A DNA stretch of 64,000 nucleotides from Planctomonas psychrotolerans (GTDB taxonomy: Bacteria > Actinomycetota > Actinomycetes > Actinomycetales > Microbacteriaceae), in contig NZ_SJEV01000001.1 in NCBI RefSeq assembly GCF_008642235.1, forward strand, positions 2,312,400 through 2,376,399. Direction: 5' to 3'. Positions 9,280 through 17,415 of this stretch are shown here, in pieces; positions within the stretch are counted from its first letter, which is position 1, and each line of letters begins with the position of its first letter. The notes under the pieces are model-generated. The model was not told where the DNA came from. It saw only the letters and a list, made by a program, of their open reading frames with translations, and ran no database searches. Position numbers and translations under genes: made by a program.

Positions 9280-10827
9280 TTATGCGTGGACTGTCTGGGC
9301 GGATGCCCGGTGCGATCCCGCGGTAACCGATCGTCGCGGCTGCCACGGCACCTCGCTGAGCAGCCACGATGCGATGGCGAGCAGCACCACGAACACGCCG
9401 ACGGCCTGCCAGAACGCGAAGGCGTCGAGCACGACCAGCGCGAAGGCGTAGCTGGCGAAGGCCACGGCGAGGGTCACCGCGAGGCTGCGGGACGCCGGGG
9501 ACGAGGTTCCGGCGAAGATGAAGCACCCGAGCCGCCACAGCGGCACGGCGAAGAGCAGCACGATCCCGGCGACCCCCACCAGCCCGGCCGCTTCCCCGGT
9601 GGTCAGGAGCTGATTGTCGAGGATGAGCGCGTTCTGGAAGTCTCCGCTGACGAAGCGACTGCCGATCCCGGTGCCGAACCACGGGTCCTCGAGGATGCGG
9701 TCGATGCTGGCCGGCAGATCGGTGAGCCTCCCGCTCCCGCGGAACCCGGGCGACGTCTTCTGCGATTGCACGAGCGCCTGCGGGTCGAGCAGCGTGCCGA
9801 GGGTTCCCGAGAACACCGACGGCGCGAACGTGAACAGGGCGACGCCGAGAGCGGCGGTGCTTCCCCCGATGACGGGGATGAGTCGTGGCCGCAACAGGCA
9901 GGACACCACGACCAGGATCACCACCATCACGATCGCCGTGCGCGAGACCGAGGCGAAGATGCCCCCGAGCATGAATGCGGCGGCACCGAACCAGACCAGC
10001 CGGCGGAGGATTCTCGGTCGCGGCCATCGCGACTCGGAGGCCAGGAAGAACGCGAAGGGCAGGATCAGTGCGAGCATCACGCCGAGCTCGATGGGGTTGG
10101 AGGCGGATCCCGTCGAACGGGTGGCCCCATCACGGAGAATCAGGGAGAACTCGTCACTGGTCGCCCGCAGGGGCAGGAACGACCCGAGACGGAAGAAGAC
10201 GTTGATCGCAATGGCCCGCTCCAGCATGGCGAGGGCACCGACCACCCCACCGGTGGCGACGAGCACACCCAGCACCAGCCGCACCGTGCGCGGAGAGCGC
10301 AGTGCCTGCCGCACCGTGAAGAACAGCAGGAAGATGAAGCTCACGTAGTAGCTGACCTCGCGGATCGAGTTGTTCACGAACCCGGCCTCGAGAAGCGGCC
10401 GGATGTTGACCACGATCGACACGAACTGCGCGGCGATGAATCCGCTGACGGCCCACCCGAGCGGAGTGGGCCGCCAGGAGAACGACCGGTCGAACAGGAG
10501 CCGCAGGGTGACGATCGCGGTGCTGATCAGCACCATCGCCATGAGCGGTGTGATCGCCGGCGACATGCGGAGACTGTAACGGGACAGCGGGATGAGCAGC
10601 AGAACGAACAGCAGCACCACGAGCAGGGTGTCGACGGTGAAGATGCGGCGACGGAAGATGTACGCCAGCGCGCCGACCCCCGCGAGAATCCCTGCGGTGA
10701 ACGCGAAGCCCAGCAGGGCGAGACCGAGCACCGCACCGCTGAGCACGAGGGCTGCGACGATCGCCCGGGCGGTGTCGCTCCGTCCGGTCGTTCCGCGCTC
10801 GAGCCGCGTGCTGGGATTCGCGGTCAT
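9280..10827 (-). CDS. O-antigen ligase/polymerase family protein (Wzy-like)
   Basis: A 515-residue multi-spanning membrane protein, probably the polysaccharide polymerase. It has about 11-12 hydrophobic segments and, between late helices, a large outer loop starting around [17 protein letters not shown]. The Wzy_C-type motif is visible in [15 protein letters not shown] and in [22 protein letters not shown] split across the loop, as in O-antigen ligases. Its start overlaps the stop of the upstream Wzz-like gene (TGATG at 10825-10829), so the two are translationally coupled. Ligase and polymerase members cannot be separated by eye; the Wzz and flippase neighbours favour polymerase. Confidence 0.82.
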   Translation of the reverse strand: MTANPSTRLERGTTGRSDTARAIVAALVLSGAVLGLALLGFAFTAGILAGVGALAYIFRRRIFTVDTLLVVLLFVLLLIPLSRYSLRMSPAITPLMAMVLISTAIVTLRLLFDRSFSWRPTPLGWAVSGFIAAQFVSIVVNIRPLLEAGFVNNSIREVSYYVSFIFLLFFTVRQALRSPRTVRLVLGVLVATGGVVGALAMLERAIAINVFFRLGSFLPLRATSDEFSLILRDGATRSTGSASNPIELGVMLALILPFAFFLASESRWPRPRILRRLVWFGAAAFMLGGIFASVSRTAIVMVVILVVVSCLLRPRLIPVIGGSTAALGVALFTFAPSVFSGTLGTLLDPQALVQSQKTSPGFRGSGRLTDLPASIDRILEDPWFGTGIGSRFVSGDFQNALILDNQLLTTGEAAGLVGVAGIVLLFAVPLWRLGCFIFAGTSSPASRSLAVTLAVAFASYAFALVVLDAFAFWQAVGVFVVLLAIASWLLSEVPWQPRRSVTAGSHRASAQTVHA

Positions 10828-11639
10828 CAGATGCTCAGGTCTTCGTCCCTGTCGACGGTGCGGTTGGCACGGCGACCCGACACCGGCTCGCCCGACGTCG
10901 TCTGGCCCGCGGCCGACCGGTTCGCGGCCGATCGCGTGCGGGCCACCCGGGCGTTGTTGAGGGCGAGGATGAGAGCGAGGAAGGCCGCGAAGACGGCGGC
11001 GCCGGTCACGAGGCTCGGCACGAGAGTGTCGCCCGAGTTGACCTCGAGGGTCTCGGTGCCGAGCGTGTCGAAACTGATCCGCTGCTCGGGCGGCAGGGCG
11101 ACGGCGTCCTGCTGGCCGATGACCGTCTGCTCGAGCACGGCGAAGGCGGCGTTCGCGATCTCGACCGACCGCTCCGGCGTGGTGGCGGTGCTCTCGATCG
11201 CCAGGATGGGCGGCGAGAAGCGGATCTGGCCGGCCACGTCACCCGCCGGCTCAGCGTCGCGCGGCTGGGTGGTGCGCTGCACGGCGGTGAGGGACTCGGC
11301 GGGGCCGTCGATCTCCCCGACCTGTGCCTCCACCTGCGCGCGCAGCTCGCTGCCGTTCACCATGTAGGCGAACACGAGCGCGGCGCGGGGGAGGTCGTTC
11401 GCCGTGGCGGAGGTCTCGTTCTCGGCGAGGAGCTGACCGGGGATGACGGCCTGGAAGGGCTGCACCCTGGGCGAGGTGAGCAGCACCGTCGTCTGAGTGG
11501 AGTACGCCGCGGTGCCGCGCGGCTCGAAGGACCCGTCTTCGACGCGGTAGCCGGCGGCGTAACCGGCGGCCAGCGCGACGACGAGTCCGACGACGATGAG
11601 CCACCAGTAGCGGCGGATCGCCTGGGTGAATTCGAGCAT
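10827..11639 (-). CDS. Wzz-type polysaccharide chain-length determinant
   Basis: A 270-residue membrane protein. One transmembrane segment lies near the N-terminus ([20 protein letters not shown], residues 11-30) and another near the C-terminus ([19 protein letters not shown]). They flank an extracytoplasmic domain of about 175 residues. This is the layout of Wzz/capsular chain-length regulators, which set polymer length with Wzy. There is no fused or adjacent tyrosine kinase. A short basic tail rich in Arg and Asp follows the last helix. It is the first gene of the minus-strand operon, so the promoter should lie in 11640-12023. Confidence 0.82.
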   Translation of the reverse strand: MLEFTQAIRRYWWLIVVGLVVALAAGYAAGYRVEDGSFEPRGTAAYSTQTTVLLTSPRVQPFQAVIPGQLLAENETSATANDLPRAALVFAYMVNGSELRAQVEAQVGEIDGPAESLTAVQRTTQPRDAEPAGDVAGQIRFSPPILAIESTATTPERSVEIANAAFAVLEQTVIGQQDAVALPPEQRISFDTLGTETLEVNSGDTLVPSLVTGAAVFAAFLALILALNNARVARTRSAANRSAAGQTTSGEPVSGRRANRTVDRDEDLSI

Positions 11640-12023
11640 GCGGAGTATCCCTTATCGAGTGGCCCGGCCGGGGATGCCGGGGAGATGGAGAACGAGATTC
11701 GACTGCTGCGTCTGCGTCGGGCGGCGACCTGCAGTTCTCGGCGCGGTGCACGGGTGCGCGGTGCGAGCGAGGAGGTGGATTCGTCCGTCGTACCGGTCAC
11801 TCTAGTAAATGTCGCGGAACAGAGCACGGGAGCACCCGCCGCAACCCGTGTTCCGGCGGGGCTGCAATGGTCGGTGAGCGCGGGCCGGTGGACGCTTTCG
11901 CCGCTATTGGTAGCATGGGGCCGCGTCGACGAAGACCGTTCGTCATTCTCTGCGCACACGAGCGACCCCCCTTTCCGCCGTGTTGCGTCGCCATGGGCAT
12001 CCGCCCCGAGTCGAAAGTCGCAC
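11640..12023. other. Divergent intergenic region between the two polysaccharide transcription units
   Basis: This 384-bp gap separates the minus-strand Wzz-Wzy operon from the plus-strand acyltransferase. No convincing gene is seen; the frame open through it on the plus strand lacks a ribosome-binding site and family similarity. It should hold both promoters. The best plus-strand candidate is TGGACG (11889-11894) with TAGCAT (11911-11916), spaced 16 bp. Confidence 0.4.
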
Positions 12024-12557
12024 ATGGGATCCGCCCGCAACGCCCTGTCGAGCCTCACGAACGTGAAGACGTTCCTGCACGCTCTCCGCATCTCGCACTT
12101 CTACGCCTACAGCCACGTGAAGCAGGTGGCGAAGCTGACCCGCGGGGACGACGTCTCGTTCGCCCCCAACGTCTCCTTCCGCAACGCCGAACGGATCACG
12201 CTCGGCGCGGGCACCCACATCGGTGAGCGTTCGATCGTGTGGGCGGGCAACAACACGGGCCGCATCCTGCTCGGAGCGAAGTGCCTGCTCGCGCCGAACG
12301 TGGTGCTCACCGCGTCGAACTACGGGATGGCCGCGGGTACGCCCGTGATGGATCAGCCCACCGTCGAGAAGGACATCGTGCTCGGTGACGACGTGTGGCT
12401 CGGCGCGCACGTGGTGGTGACCGCGGGCGTGACCATCGGCGACGGCGCGGTCATCGGTGCGGGCGCGGTCGTGACCCGGGACATTCCCGCCAACGCCATC
12501 GCGGTCGGCGCGCCCGCGAAGGTGATCGGCTACCGCCGAGCCGGCGAGGGCAGCTGA
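12024..12557 (+). CDS. Hexapeptide-repeat (left-handed beta-helix) acyltransferase
   Basis: A 177-residue acyltransferase, likely transferring an acetyl group from acetyl-CoA to a sugar of the polysaccharide. The hexapeptide repeats run from about residue 50 to 165: [37 protein letters not shown] and [19 protein letters not shown]. The end, [17 protein letters not shown], is the classic C-terminal signature of the WcaF/CysE-like group. ATG at 12024 is chosen because the conserved fold starts soon after; its ribosome-binding site is weak. The next gene starts directly after the stop codon, so they form an operon. Confidence 0.87.
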   Translation: MGSARNALSSLTNVKTFLHALRISHFYAYSHVKQVAKLTRGDDVSFAPNVSFRNAERITLGAGTHIGERSIVWAGNNTGRILLGAKCLLAPNVVLTASNYGMAAGTPVMDQPTVEKDIVLGDDVWLGAHVVVTAGVTIGDGAVIGAGAVVTRDIPANAIAVGAPAKVIGYRRAGEGS

Positions 12558-13565
12558 GTGGGCGGGGAATCCGCGTCCGGCGGGCGCCCGCACGCCGGCA
12601 TCGGGGACGTGACCGTCGGCATCGTCATCGTCAACTACAACACCCGCGAGGCGACGCTCGCCTGCCTGAAGTCGATTGCCGCGACGAGCGAGGACCTCCG
12701 GGTGTCCGTTGTCGTGGTCGACAACGCCTCGTCCGACGGCAGTGCTCCCGCGTTCCGGGAGAGCACCTCGGCCACGGTGATCGACTCGGGCGGCAATCTC
12801 GGGTTCGCGCGTGCGGTGAACCTGGGCGCGCGGGCGCTCGACACCGACTACGTGCTCCTGCTGAACCCCGACACGCTGATGCTGCCCGGTTCGCTGCGTG
12901 CCCTGCTCGGCTTCGCCCTCGAGCACCCCGAGTACGGCGTATACGGGGGTCGCACCCTCGCGCCGGACGGATCCCTCGACCCGCACTCCTGCTGGGGAGC
13001 TCCCACCCTGTGGTCCACGTTCTGCTTCGGCACCGGACTCTCCACCTTCTTCAAGGACTCGGCCGTCTTCGATCCGGAGTCGCTCGGCACCTGGCAGCGC
13101 GACACCGTGCGCGAGGTGGACATCGTGACCGGATGCCTGCTGCTGATGACGCGCGAGGACTTCCTGACCGTGGGCGGCATGGACGAGCGGTACTTCCTGT
13201 ACGGGGAGGACGCCGAGTTCTCGATGCGCTGTTCCGCGCGCGGCTATCGCCCCGTGCTCGTCCCGGAGGCCGTGATCGTGCACGAGAACGGCGGCTCATC
13301 CACGTCGTCGGACGGCTCGAAGATGAGCATGGTGCTGGCCGGGAAGGTGACGCTGTTCCGCACCCTCTGGTCGCCGCCGCGGGCGACGATCGCCGTGGCG
13401 CTCCTGCACGCCGGCGTGCTGCTCCGTGCACTGCTCGAGCGGGCCACCCGGCGCGGGGCACGGCCGTGGGCAGGCGTGTGGGCGAAGCGGGCACGCTGGT
13501 CGCCCGGCTATCCGAAGGCCGAGGCGCTGCTCTTCGGGCCGCGGGATTCGACCCCCGGCGCCTGA
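12558..13565 (+). CDS. Glycosyltransferase family 2 (rhamnosyltransferase-like)
   Basis: A 335-residue GT-A glycosyltransferase starting with GTG immediately after the acyltransferase stop codon. The catalytic domain is typical: VTVGIVIVNYNTREATLACL, then VVVVDNASSDGS, then LLLNPDTLMLPGSL (with the metal-binding Asp). The later motif GGMDERYFLYGEDAEFSMR carries the acidic D-E-x-F-x-Y-x-E-D-x-E pattern of WcaA/RfbF-type rhamnosyltransferases. About 70 residues of C-terminal extension follow, with a hydrophobic or amphipathic segment (TIAVALLHAGVLLRALLE) and several Arg residues that may dock on the membrane. The sugar assignment is by family resemblance only. Confidence 0.85.
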   Translation: MGGESASGGRPHAGIGDVTVGIVIVNYNTREATLACLKSIAATSEDLRVSVVVVDNASSDGSAPAFRESTSATVIDSGGNLGFARAVNLGARALDTDYVLLLNPDTLMLPGSLRALLGFALEHPEYGVYGGRTLAPDGSLDPHSCWGAPTLWSTFCFGTGLSTFFKDSAVFDPESLGTWQRDTVREVDIVTGCLLLMTREDFLTVGGMDERYFLYGEDAEFSMRCSARGYRPVLVPEAVIVHENGGSSTSSDGSKMSMVLAGKVTLFRTLWSPPRATIAVALLHAGVLLRALLERATRRGARPWAGVWAKRARWSPGYPKAEALLFGPRDSTPGA

Positions 13566-13590
13566 CGGACGCGTAGCAGCACGGCACACA

Positions 13591-13660
13591 GCACCACACA
13601 CGCACGACGACACCACCGCACCACACACGCACGACGACACCACCGCACGACGACACCACC
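13591..13660 (+). repeat. 27-bp tandem repeat between glycosyltransferase genes
   Basis: Two identical 27-bp units (13591-13617, 13618-13644), built on gcaccacacacgcacgac, are followed by a 16-bp partial unit ending in gacaccacc (13645-13660). The strand composition is strongly skewed to A and C. It sits between coding regions just before a good ribosome-binding site (gagga, 13673-13677). Copy number could vary between strains. Confidence 0.9.
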
Positions 13661-13683
13661 GCACGACCTCGAGGAGACGATCC

Positions 13684-14640
13684 ATGCCCAAGCACTTGCT
13701 GGTGTGCGCCGCTGGCGGCCACCTGAAGCAGTTGTTCGCCCTTGCCGACCGCATCGGCATCGCGCCGGAGGACCAGCAGTGGGTGACCTACGACTCGGCG
13801 CTCAGCCGGTCCATCCTCGAGGGCAGGGACACGGTGTTCGCGCCCTACACTGCGCCGCGAGGCGCGATCGGCACGACCCGCAGCATCCTGCTGGCCCGCA
13901 GCATGCTGAAGGAGCGCGAGTACGTGTCGGCGATCAGCACCGGCGCGATCCTCGGGGTGGCCTTCCTGCCGCTCGCGGCGCGGCGCGGCGTGAGCGCGCA
14001 CTACATCGAGAGCGCCGCGCGCGCTGATTCGCCGTCGATGAGCGGCCGCATCCTCGCCCGCGACCGGAAGGTGCACACCTACACGCAGTACCCCGCGTGG
14101 GCGGACGAGCGTTGGCAGTACCGGGGATCGATCTTCGACTCGTACGCGCCCGGGCCCGCGATGCCGGGGCGCGAGGTGAAGAAGGTGGTGGTCACGGTGG
14201 GAACCACCGAGTCCTACGGCTTCCGCCGCCTCTTCGACAAGCTCGTGCCGATGCTGTCGGGTCTCGATGTGCTGTGGCAGGTGGGCAAGACCGATGTGAG
14301 CGATCTCGGAATCGACGGCCGCGAGCGCTTGCCGCACGACGACCTGAAGGCCGCCGTGCGTGACGCGGACCTCGTGATCACGCACTCCGGCACCGGGTCG
14401 GCGCTGACCGCGATGGACTACGGCAAGCATCCGGTGCTCGTTCCCCGCCTCAAGCAGTTCAACGAGCACGTGGACAGTCATCAGGTGGAGATCGCGAAGG
14501 AACTCTCGCGCCGAGGACTCGCCACCCTCTGCCACGTGGAGGATCTCGACTGGACGGTGTTCGACGCCGCGGTGAAGCAGAGCGTGCGCGACGAGCCCAA
14601 CGCGCCCCGTATCGTGCTCGACGGGTTGCGCCTGGACTAG
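13684..14640 (+). CDS. Fused Alg14/Alg13-type (PssD-PssE-like) glycosyltransferase
   Basis: A 318-residue protein joining two halves that are usually separate. Residues 1-150 match the Alg14/PssD type (HLLVCAAGGHLKQLFALADR, later YIESAARADSPS), which anchors and binds acceptor. Residues about 160-318 match the Alg13/PssE or GT28 C-terminal donor domain: VVVTVGTTESYGFRRLFD, VLWQVGKT, then DLVITHSGTGSALTAMDYGK and HPVLVPRLKQFNEHVDSHQ. The enzyme should transfer a sugar from a UDP- or dTDP-donor to a lipid-linked acceptor early in repeat-unit synthesis. It is the last plus-strand gene of the polysaccharide locus. Donor identity is unknown. Confidence 0.85.
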   Translation: MPKHLLVCAAGGHLKQLFALADRIGIAPEDQQWVTYDSALSRSILEGRDTVFAPYTAPRGAIGTTRSILLARSMLKEREYVSAISTGAILGVAFLPLAARRGVSAHYIESAARADSPSMSGRILARDRKVHTYTQYPAWADERWQYRGSIFDSYAPGPAMPGREVKKVVVTVGTTESYGFRRLFDKLVPMLSGLDVLWQVGKTDVSDLGIDGRERLPHDDLKAAVRDADLVITHSGTGSALTAMDYGKHPVLVPRLKQFNEHVDSHQVEIAKELSRRGLATLCHVEDLDWTVFDAAVKQSVRDEPNAPRIVLDGLRLD

Positions 14641-14655
14641 TCCAGGCCCGGGCCC
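14630..14655. terminator. Palindrome over the stop codon, candidate bidirectional terminator
   Basis: GCCTGGACT (14630-14638) and AGTCCAGGC (14639-14647) form a perfect 18-bp palindrome over the TAG stop codon. It is followed by a self-complementary run of cccgggcccgggcccg. The gene on the other strand ends at 14673. This is a plausible shared terminator, although no T tract follows. Confidence 0.4.
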
Positions 14656-14672
14656 GGGCCCGAGCTCAGCGC

Positions 14673-16679
14673 TCAGCGCGAGAAGCGGTTCTTGCCCGAG
14701 TTCTTCGCCCGGTACATCGCCTCGTCGGCGCGACGGATCACGTCGACCGCGGCGGTGTCACCGGTCTGCGCCGTCGCGATGCCGATCGACGCGTGGATCG
14801 GCCGGTCGTAGCCCTCCACCGCGAGCGGTCGATTCAGGGCGCGGAGCACCCGCTCGGCCACATGGTCCGCCACCGTGGAATCGGTATTCTGGCAGAGGAT
14901 GACGAACTCGTCTCCGCCCAGCCGGGCGACGGTGTCCACGGCGCGGGTGGCCGAGAGGATCCGTTCGGCGACGCGCTGCAACACGGCGTCGCCGCGGTCG
15001 TGGCCCAGGGAGTCGTTGATGGCCTTGAAACCGTCGAGGTCGATGAACAGCAGGGCGGAATTGCCGCGCGGATCCGGTCCGGTGAGCACGTGCTGCAGTC
15101 GATCGAGCAGCATCCGACGGTTGGGCAGGCCGGTGAGGGCGTCGTGCAGCCCGAGGTGGGCGAGAGCCGACTCCGCTCGACGCATGAGCGCGCTGTCGAG
15201 GTCCCGGCCGAGTTCGATCGCCTCCCGCTCGAGGTCCCCCCACGATTCCGCCTTGTCCTTCACGCTTTCGCTCCAGGCCGAGAACGAGTTGCGCGGGGAG
15301 AGCACGGAGTCGCGATTGGCCGCCGACTGGTCGCCCAGCCACTCGGTTGTTTCCGTGATCTCGGGCCGGAACCAGGCCAGATAGCCCCCCTCGCCGCCGA
15401 ACGGGACGATGAGGAGGCCTGCGACCGTGGGGACGATTCGCGCGAGTTCGGGATGCTCGACCGCGAGCGAATCGCTCGCGAACGTCGACAGCGCCCCGCC
15501 GGTGGTGGCGCGCAGGGCGTCGACGAGCATGTTGATCGACGCCGCGTCGGGTGCGTCACCGATGGTGCAGACGTGGCCGTCGAGGCACAGGGCGGCGCCG
15601 GCCGCCGGGACGAGGTCGAGCACGGTCACCGGTGCGTGCAGAAGCGATTCCTCCATGTCGCCGTGGGCGGCGAACTGCCCGGCCAGCTCGCTCCGAAGCT
15701 TCGCGAGCTGCGTCGTTCGCGTCAGGCGGCGGATCTCCGCCATCGCACTGAGCTGAAGCGCGACCTGATTCCCGAAGACCTCGAGCCCGTGCCGGAGCGT
15801 GTACGGCAGTCTTCGGGTGGTGCGATGGGCGCAGGTGATCATCCCGATCAGCTCGCCGTTGAAGATGAGCGAGAAGGACAGCGTGGAGGCCTGGCCGATG
15901 TTGCGCATGAACTGGAGGTGGTGGGGCGAGATGCTCCGCAGCTCGGCGTAGCTCAGGTCGAGCGGCTCGCCCGTGACCGGGCTCTCGGCCGGAAGCAGCG
16001 GGATGGCGACGCCGTCGGTGGAGTAGATGGTGCGGGACAGCTTGGCGAGATAGAGCTCGCGGGCCTGGTGCGGGATGTCGGAGGCGGGATAGTGCAGGCC
16101 GTAGTACGGCTCCATCGACTCGTCGGCGATCTCCTCCGCGACGACCTGTCCGTGACCGTCCGGGTGGAAGTGGTAGATCATCACGCGGTCGAATCCGGTC
16201 AGTGCGGCCAGCTCGCGGGCGGCGTCCGACCAGAGCTGATCGCGATCCGTCACGGTCGCCAGACGGTGCATGGCGGCGTAGATCGCCGACGCGGAACTGA
16301 AGTCCTCGGGCGGCAAGGCCGGTTCGAACTCGATCACGGCGACGCCGTCGACCTCGTGCGCTATCGCGTCGAAGGAGCGCCCACCCGTCGTCACGGACAC
16401 CGGATTCGCGACGCCGTGCGCGCCCGACAGGACGGCAGCGAAGGACTCGACGGCCGCCGATCCGGTCACCGCGTCGAGGGGGGAGCCGTGGAGCCGCTCG
16501 GCGGCGGTCCCGAGCACGGCTTCGCAGTTGGCGCTGGCCTGGACGATGGTCCAGCTCGACGGATCGGCGGTGACGAGCGCTCCGTGCGGCTGGATCGAGC
16601 CGGGGCGGCGGATGTGCTCGCGCACGCATACTGCGAGTCGCTCGAGCTCGCCGTCGGGCAGGGTGGGGGTGGCACTCAC
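14673..16679 (-). CDS. bphP: Bacteriophytochrome-diguanylate cyclase (PAS-GAF-PHY-GGDEF)
   Basis: A 668-residue red/far-red photoreceptor that probably makes cyclic di-GMP under light control. GTG at 16679 overlaps the heme oxygenase stop as GTGA. The N-terminal biliverdin-attachment Cys is present at residue 18, at the correct distance from PGSIQPHG (26-33). The GAF domain carries YPASDIP (197-203) and SPHHLQFM (251-258, with the chromophore-pocket His). The PHY tongue motif PRNSF is at 462-466. The GGDEF active site is intact at 588-592. The product-inhibition RxxD site (RAVD, 579-582) lies five residues before it. Everything needed for a working photosensory cyclase is therefore visible; wavelength and direction of light control are not. 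Confidence 0.93.
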   Translation of the reverse strand: MSATPTLPDGELERLAVCVREHIRRPGSIQPHGALVTADPSSWTIVQASANCEAVLGTAAERLHGSPLDAVTGSAAVESFAAVLSGAHGVANPVSVTTGGRSFDAIAHEVDGVAVIEFEPALPPEDFSSASAIYAAMHRLATVTDRDQLWSDAARELAALTGFDRVMIYHFHPDGHGQVVAEEIADESMEPYYGLHYPASDIPHQARELYLAKLSRTIYSTDGVAIPLLPAESPVTGEPLDLSYAELRSISPHHLQFMRNIGQASTLSFSLIFNGELIGMITCAHRTTRRLPYTLRHGLEVFGNQVALQLSAMAEIRRLTRTTQLAKLRSELAGQFAAHGDMEESLLHAPVTVLDLVPAAGAALCLDGHVCTIGDAPDAASINMLVDALRATTGGALSTFASDSLAVEHPELARIVPTVAGLLIVPFGGEGGYLAWFRPEITETTEWLGDQSAANRDSVLSPRNSFSAWSESVKDKAESWGDLEREAIELGRDLDSALMRRAESALAHLGLHDALTGLPNRRMLLDRLQHVLTGPDPRGNSALLFIDLDGFKAINDSLGHDRGDAVLQRVAERILSATRAVDTVARLGGDEFVILCQNTDSTVADHVAERVLRALNRPLAVEGYDRPIHASIGIATAQTGDTAAVDVIRRADEAMYRAKNSGKNRFSR

Positions 16680-17260
16680 CGGACGGCCGCCGTCTGCGGA
16701 ACGGCCACGTGCCGTTCGTAGGCCCGGAACGCCGCGCGGGCGCCCGCGACCACCTCGTTCGCGCACACGTCATCATCGATGGCGCGGAGGGCTTTCTGCA
16801 CGGATCGCCACGGCGACGGGTGGCTCCGTCCGGCGCTCTCGAAGAACGAGGTCGGTACGGCCCCGATCGTCGACCGGATGGCGGGGCCGATCAGTCGGCC
16901 ACCGAGGGAGGAGCCCTCCACGACGTAGAGGTACCCGAGGGCGGTGGGGAACGATTCGATGTCGTCGAGCTGCGCGACCGCCACGGTCGGTGTGTCCAGC
17001 GCCGCGAGGTCGTCGAGCAGGAGATGTGCGCGCAGGTGGAGGGTCAGATCGATGCCGACGCCCGCCCACTGCCCGGCCCACCTCGGGTCGGCGAGTCGCG
17101 TCTCCACCGCGGAATGGAAGGCGTGCATCCGCTGCAGCAGGGCGCGGTAATCCGAACGGGTGCGAATGGAATCCGGGAGCCCGGTGCCGGACTCCACCGA
17201 GGCGTGCAGGTCTGCGGTGTCGCGGCGAAGACGCGCCGGCAGGTCGTCGACCCTAACCAC
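16676..17260 (-). CDS. bphO: Heme oxygenase supplying biliverdin
   Basis: A heme oxygenase-like protein of 194 residues if the GTG at 17260 is used; a longer start at 17347 would add an Arg-rich, non-conserved N-terminus. RRDTADLHASVES carries the likely proximal heme ligand (His19). The distal helix GYLYVVEGSSLGGRLIGPAI has the Gly-rich pattern of the bacterial phytochrome-linked HemO/BphO group. The enzyme would open heme to biliverdin, iron and CO. Its stop codon overlaps the phytochrome start by four bases, so chromophore synthesis and photoreceptor are made together. A ferredoxin or reductase partner is not encoded nearby. Confidence 0.87.
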   Translation of the reverse strand: MVRVDDLPARLRRDTADLHASVESGTGLPDSIRTRSDYRALLQRMHAFHSAVETRLADPRWAGQWAGVGIDLTLHLRAHLLLDDLAALDTPTVAVAQLDDIESFPTALGYLYVVEGSSLGGRLIGPAIRSTIGAVPTSFFESAGRSHPSPWRSVQKALRAIDDDVCANEVVAGARAAFRAYERHVAVPQTAAVR

Positions 17261-17373
17261 GGGACACCGCGGCCGTACCTCGGACTCGGGCCGTCCGCGC
17301 GCGTTCTCCCGCTGTGTATTCCACGCGTGCTCCCCGCAACGATTCACCGAGCGTTCGCTCGCCGTTTCCCGAT

Positions 17374-17379
17374 CTTATA
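17374..17379 (-). promoter_or_regulatory. Candidate -10 box for bphO-bphP
   Basis: On the minus strand TATAAG (17379-17374) matches the -10 consensus at five of six positions, about 115 bases before the GTG of bphO. No good -35 box was found at the usual distance. It is the only AT-rich box in the gap after the LivJ-like gene. Confidence 0.35.
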
Positions 17380-17415
17380 GACATCGGTCCCATGGCGCGG
17401 CCGATGCCCCGCGCC

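Noticed and set aside
9187-11367. Long open frame (726 codons) on the plus strand opposite polymerase and Wzz genes
   Set aside because: Its translation is a charged, low-complexity Glu/Arg/His/Gly sequence typical of the antisense of GC-rich genes; the minus-strand genes have clear families.
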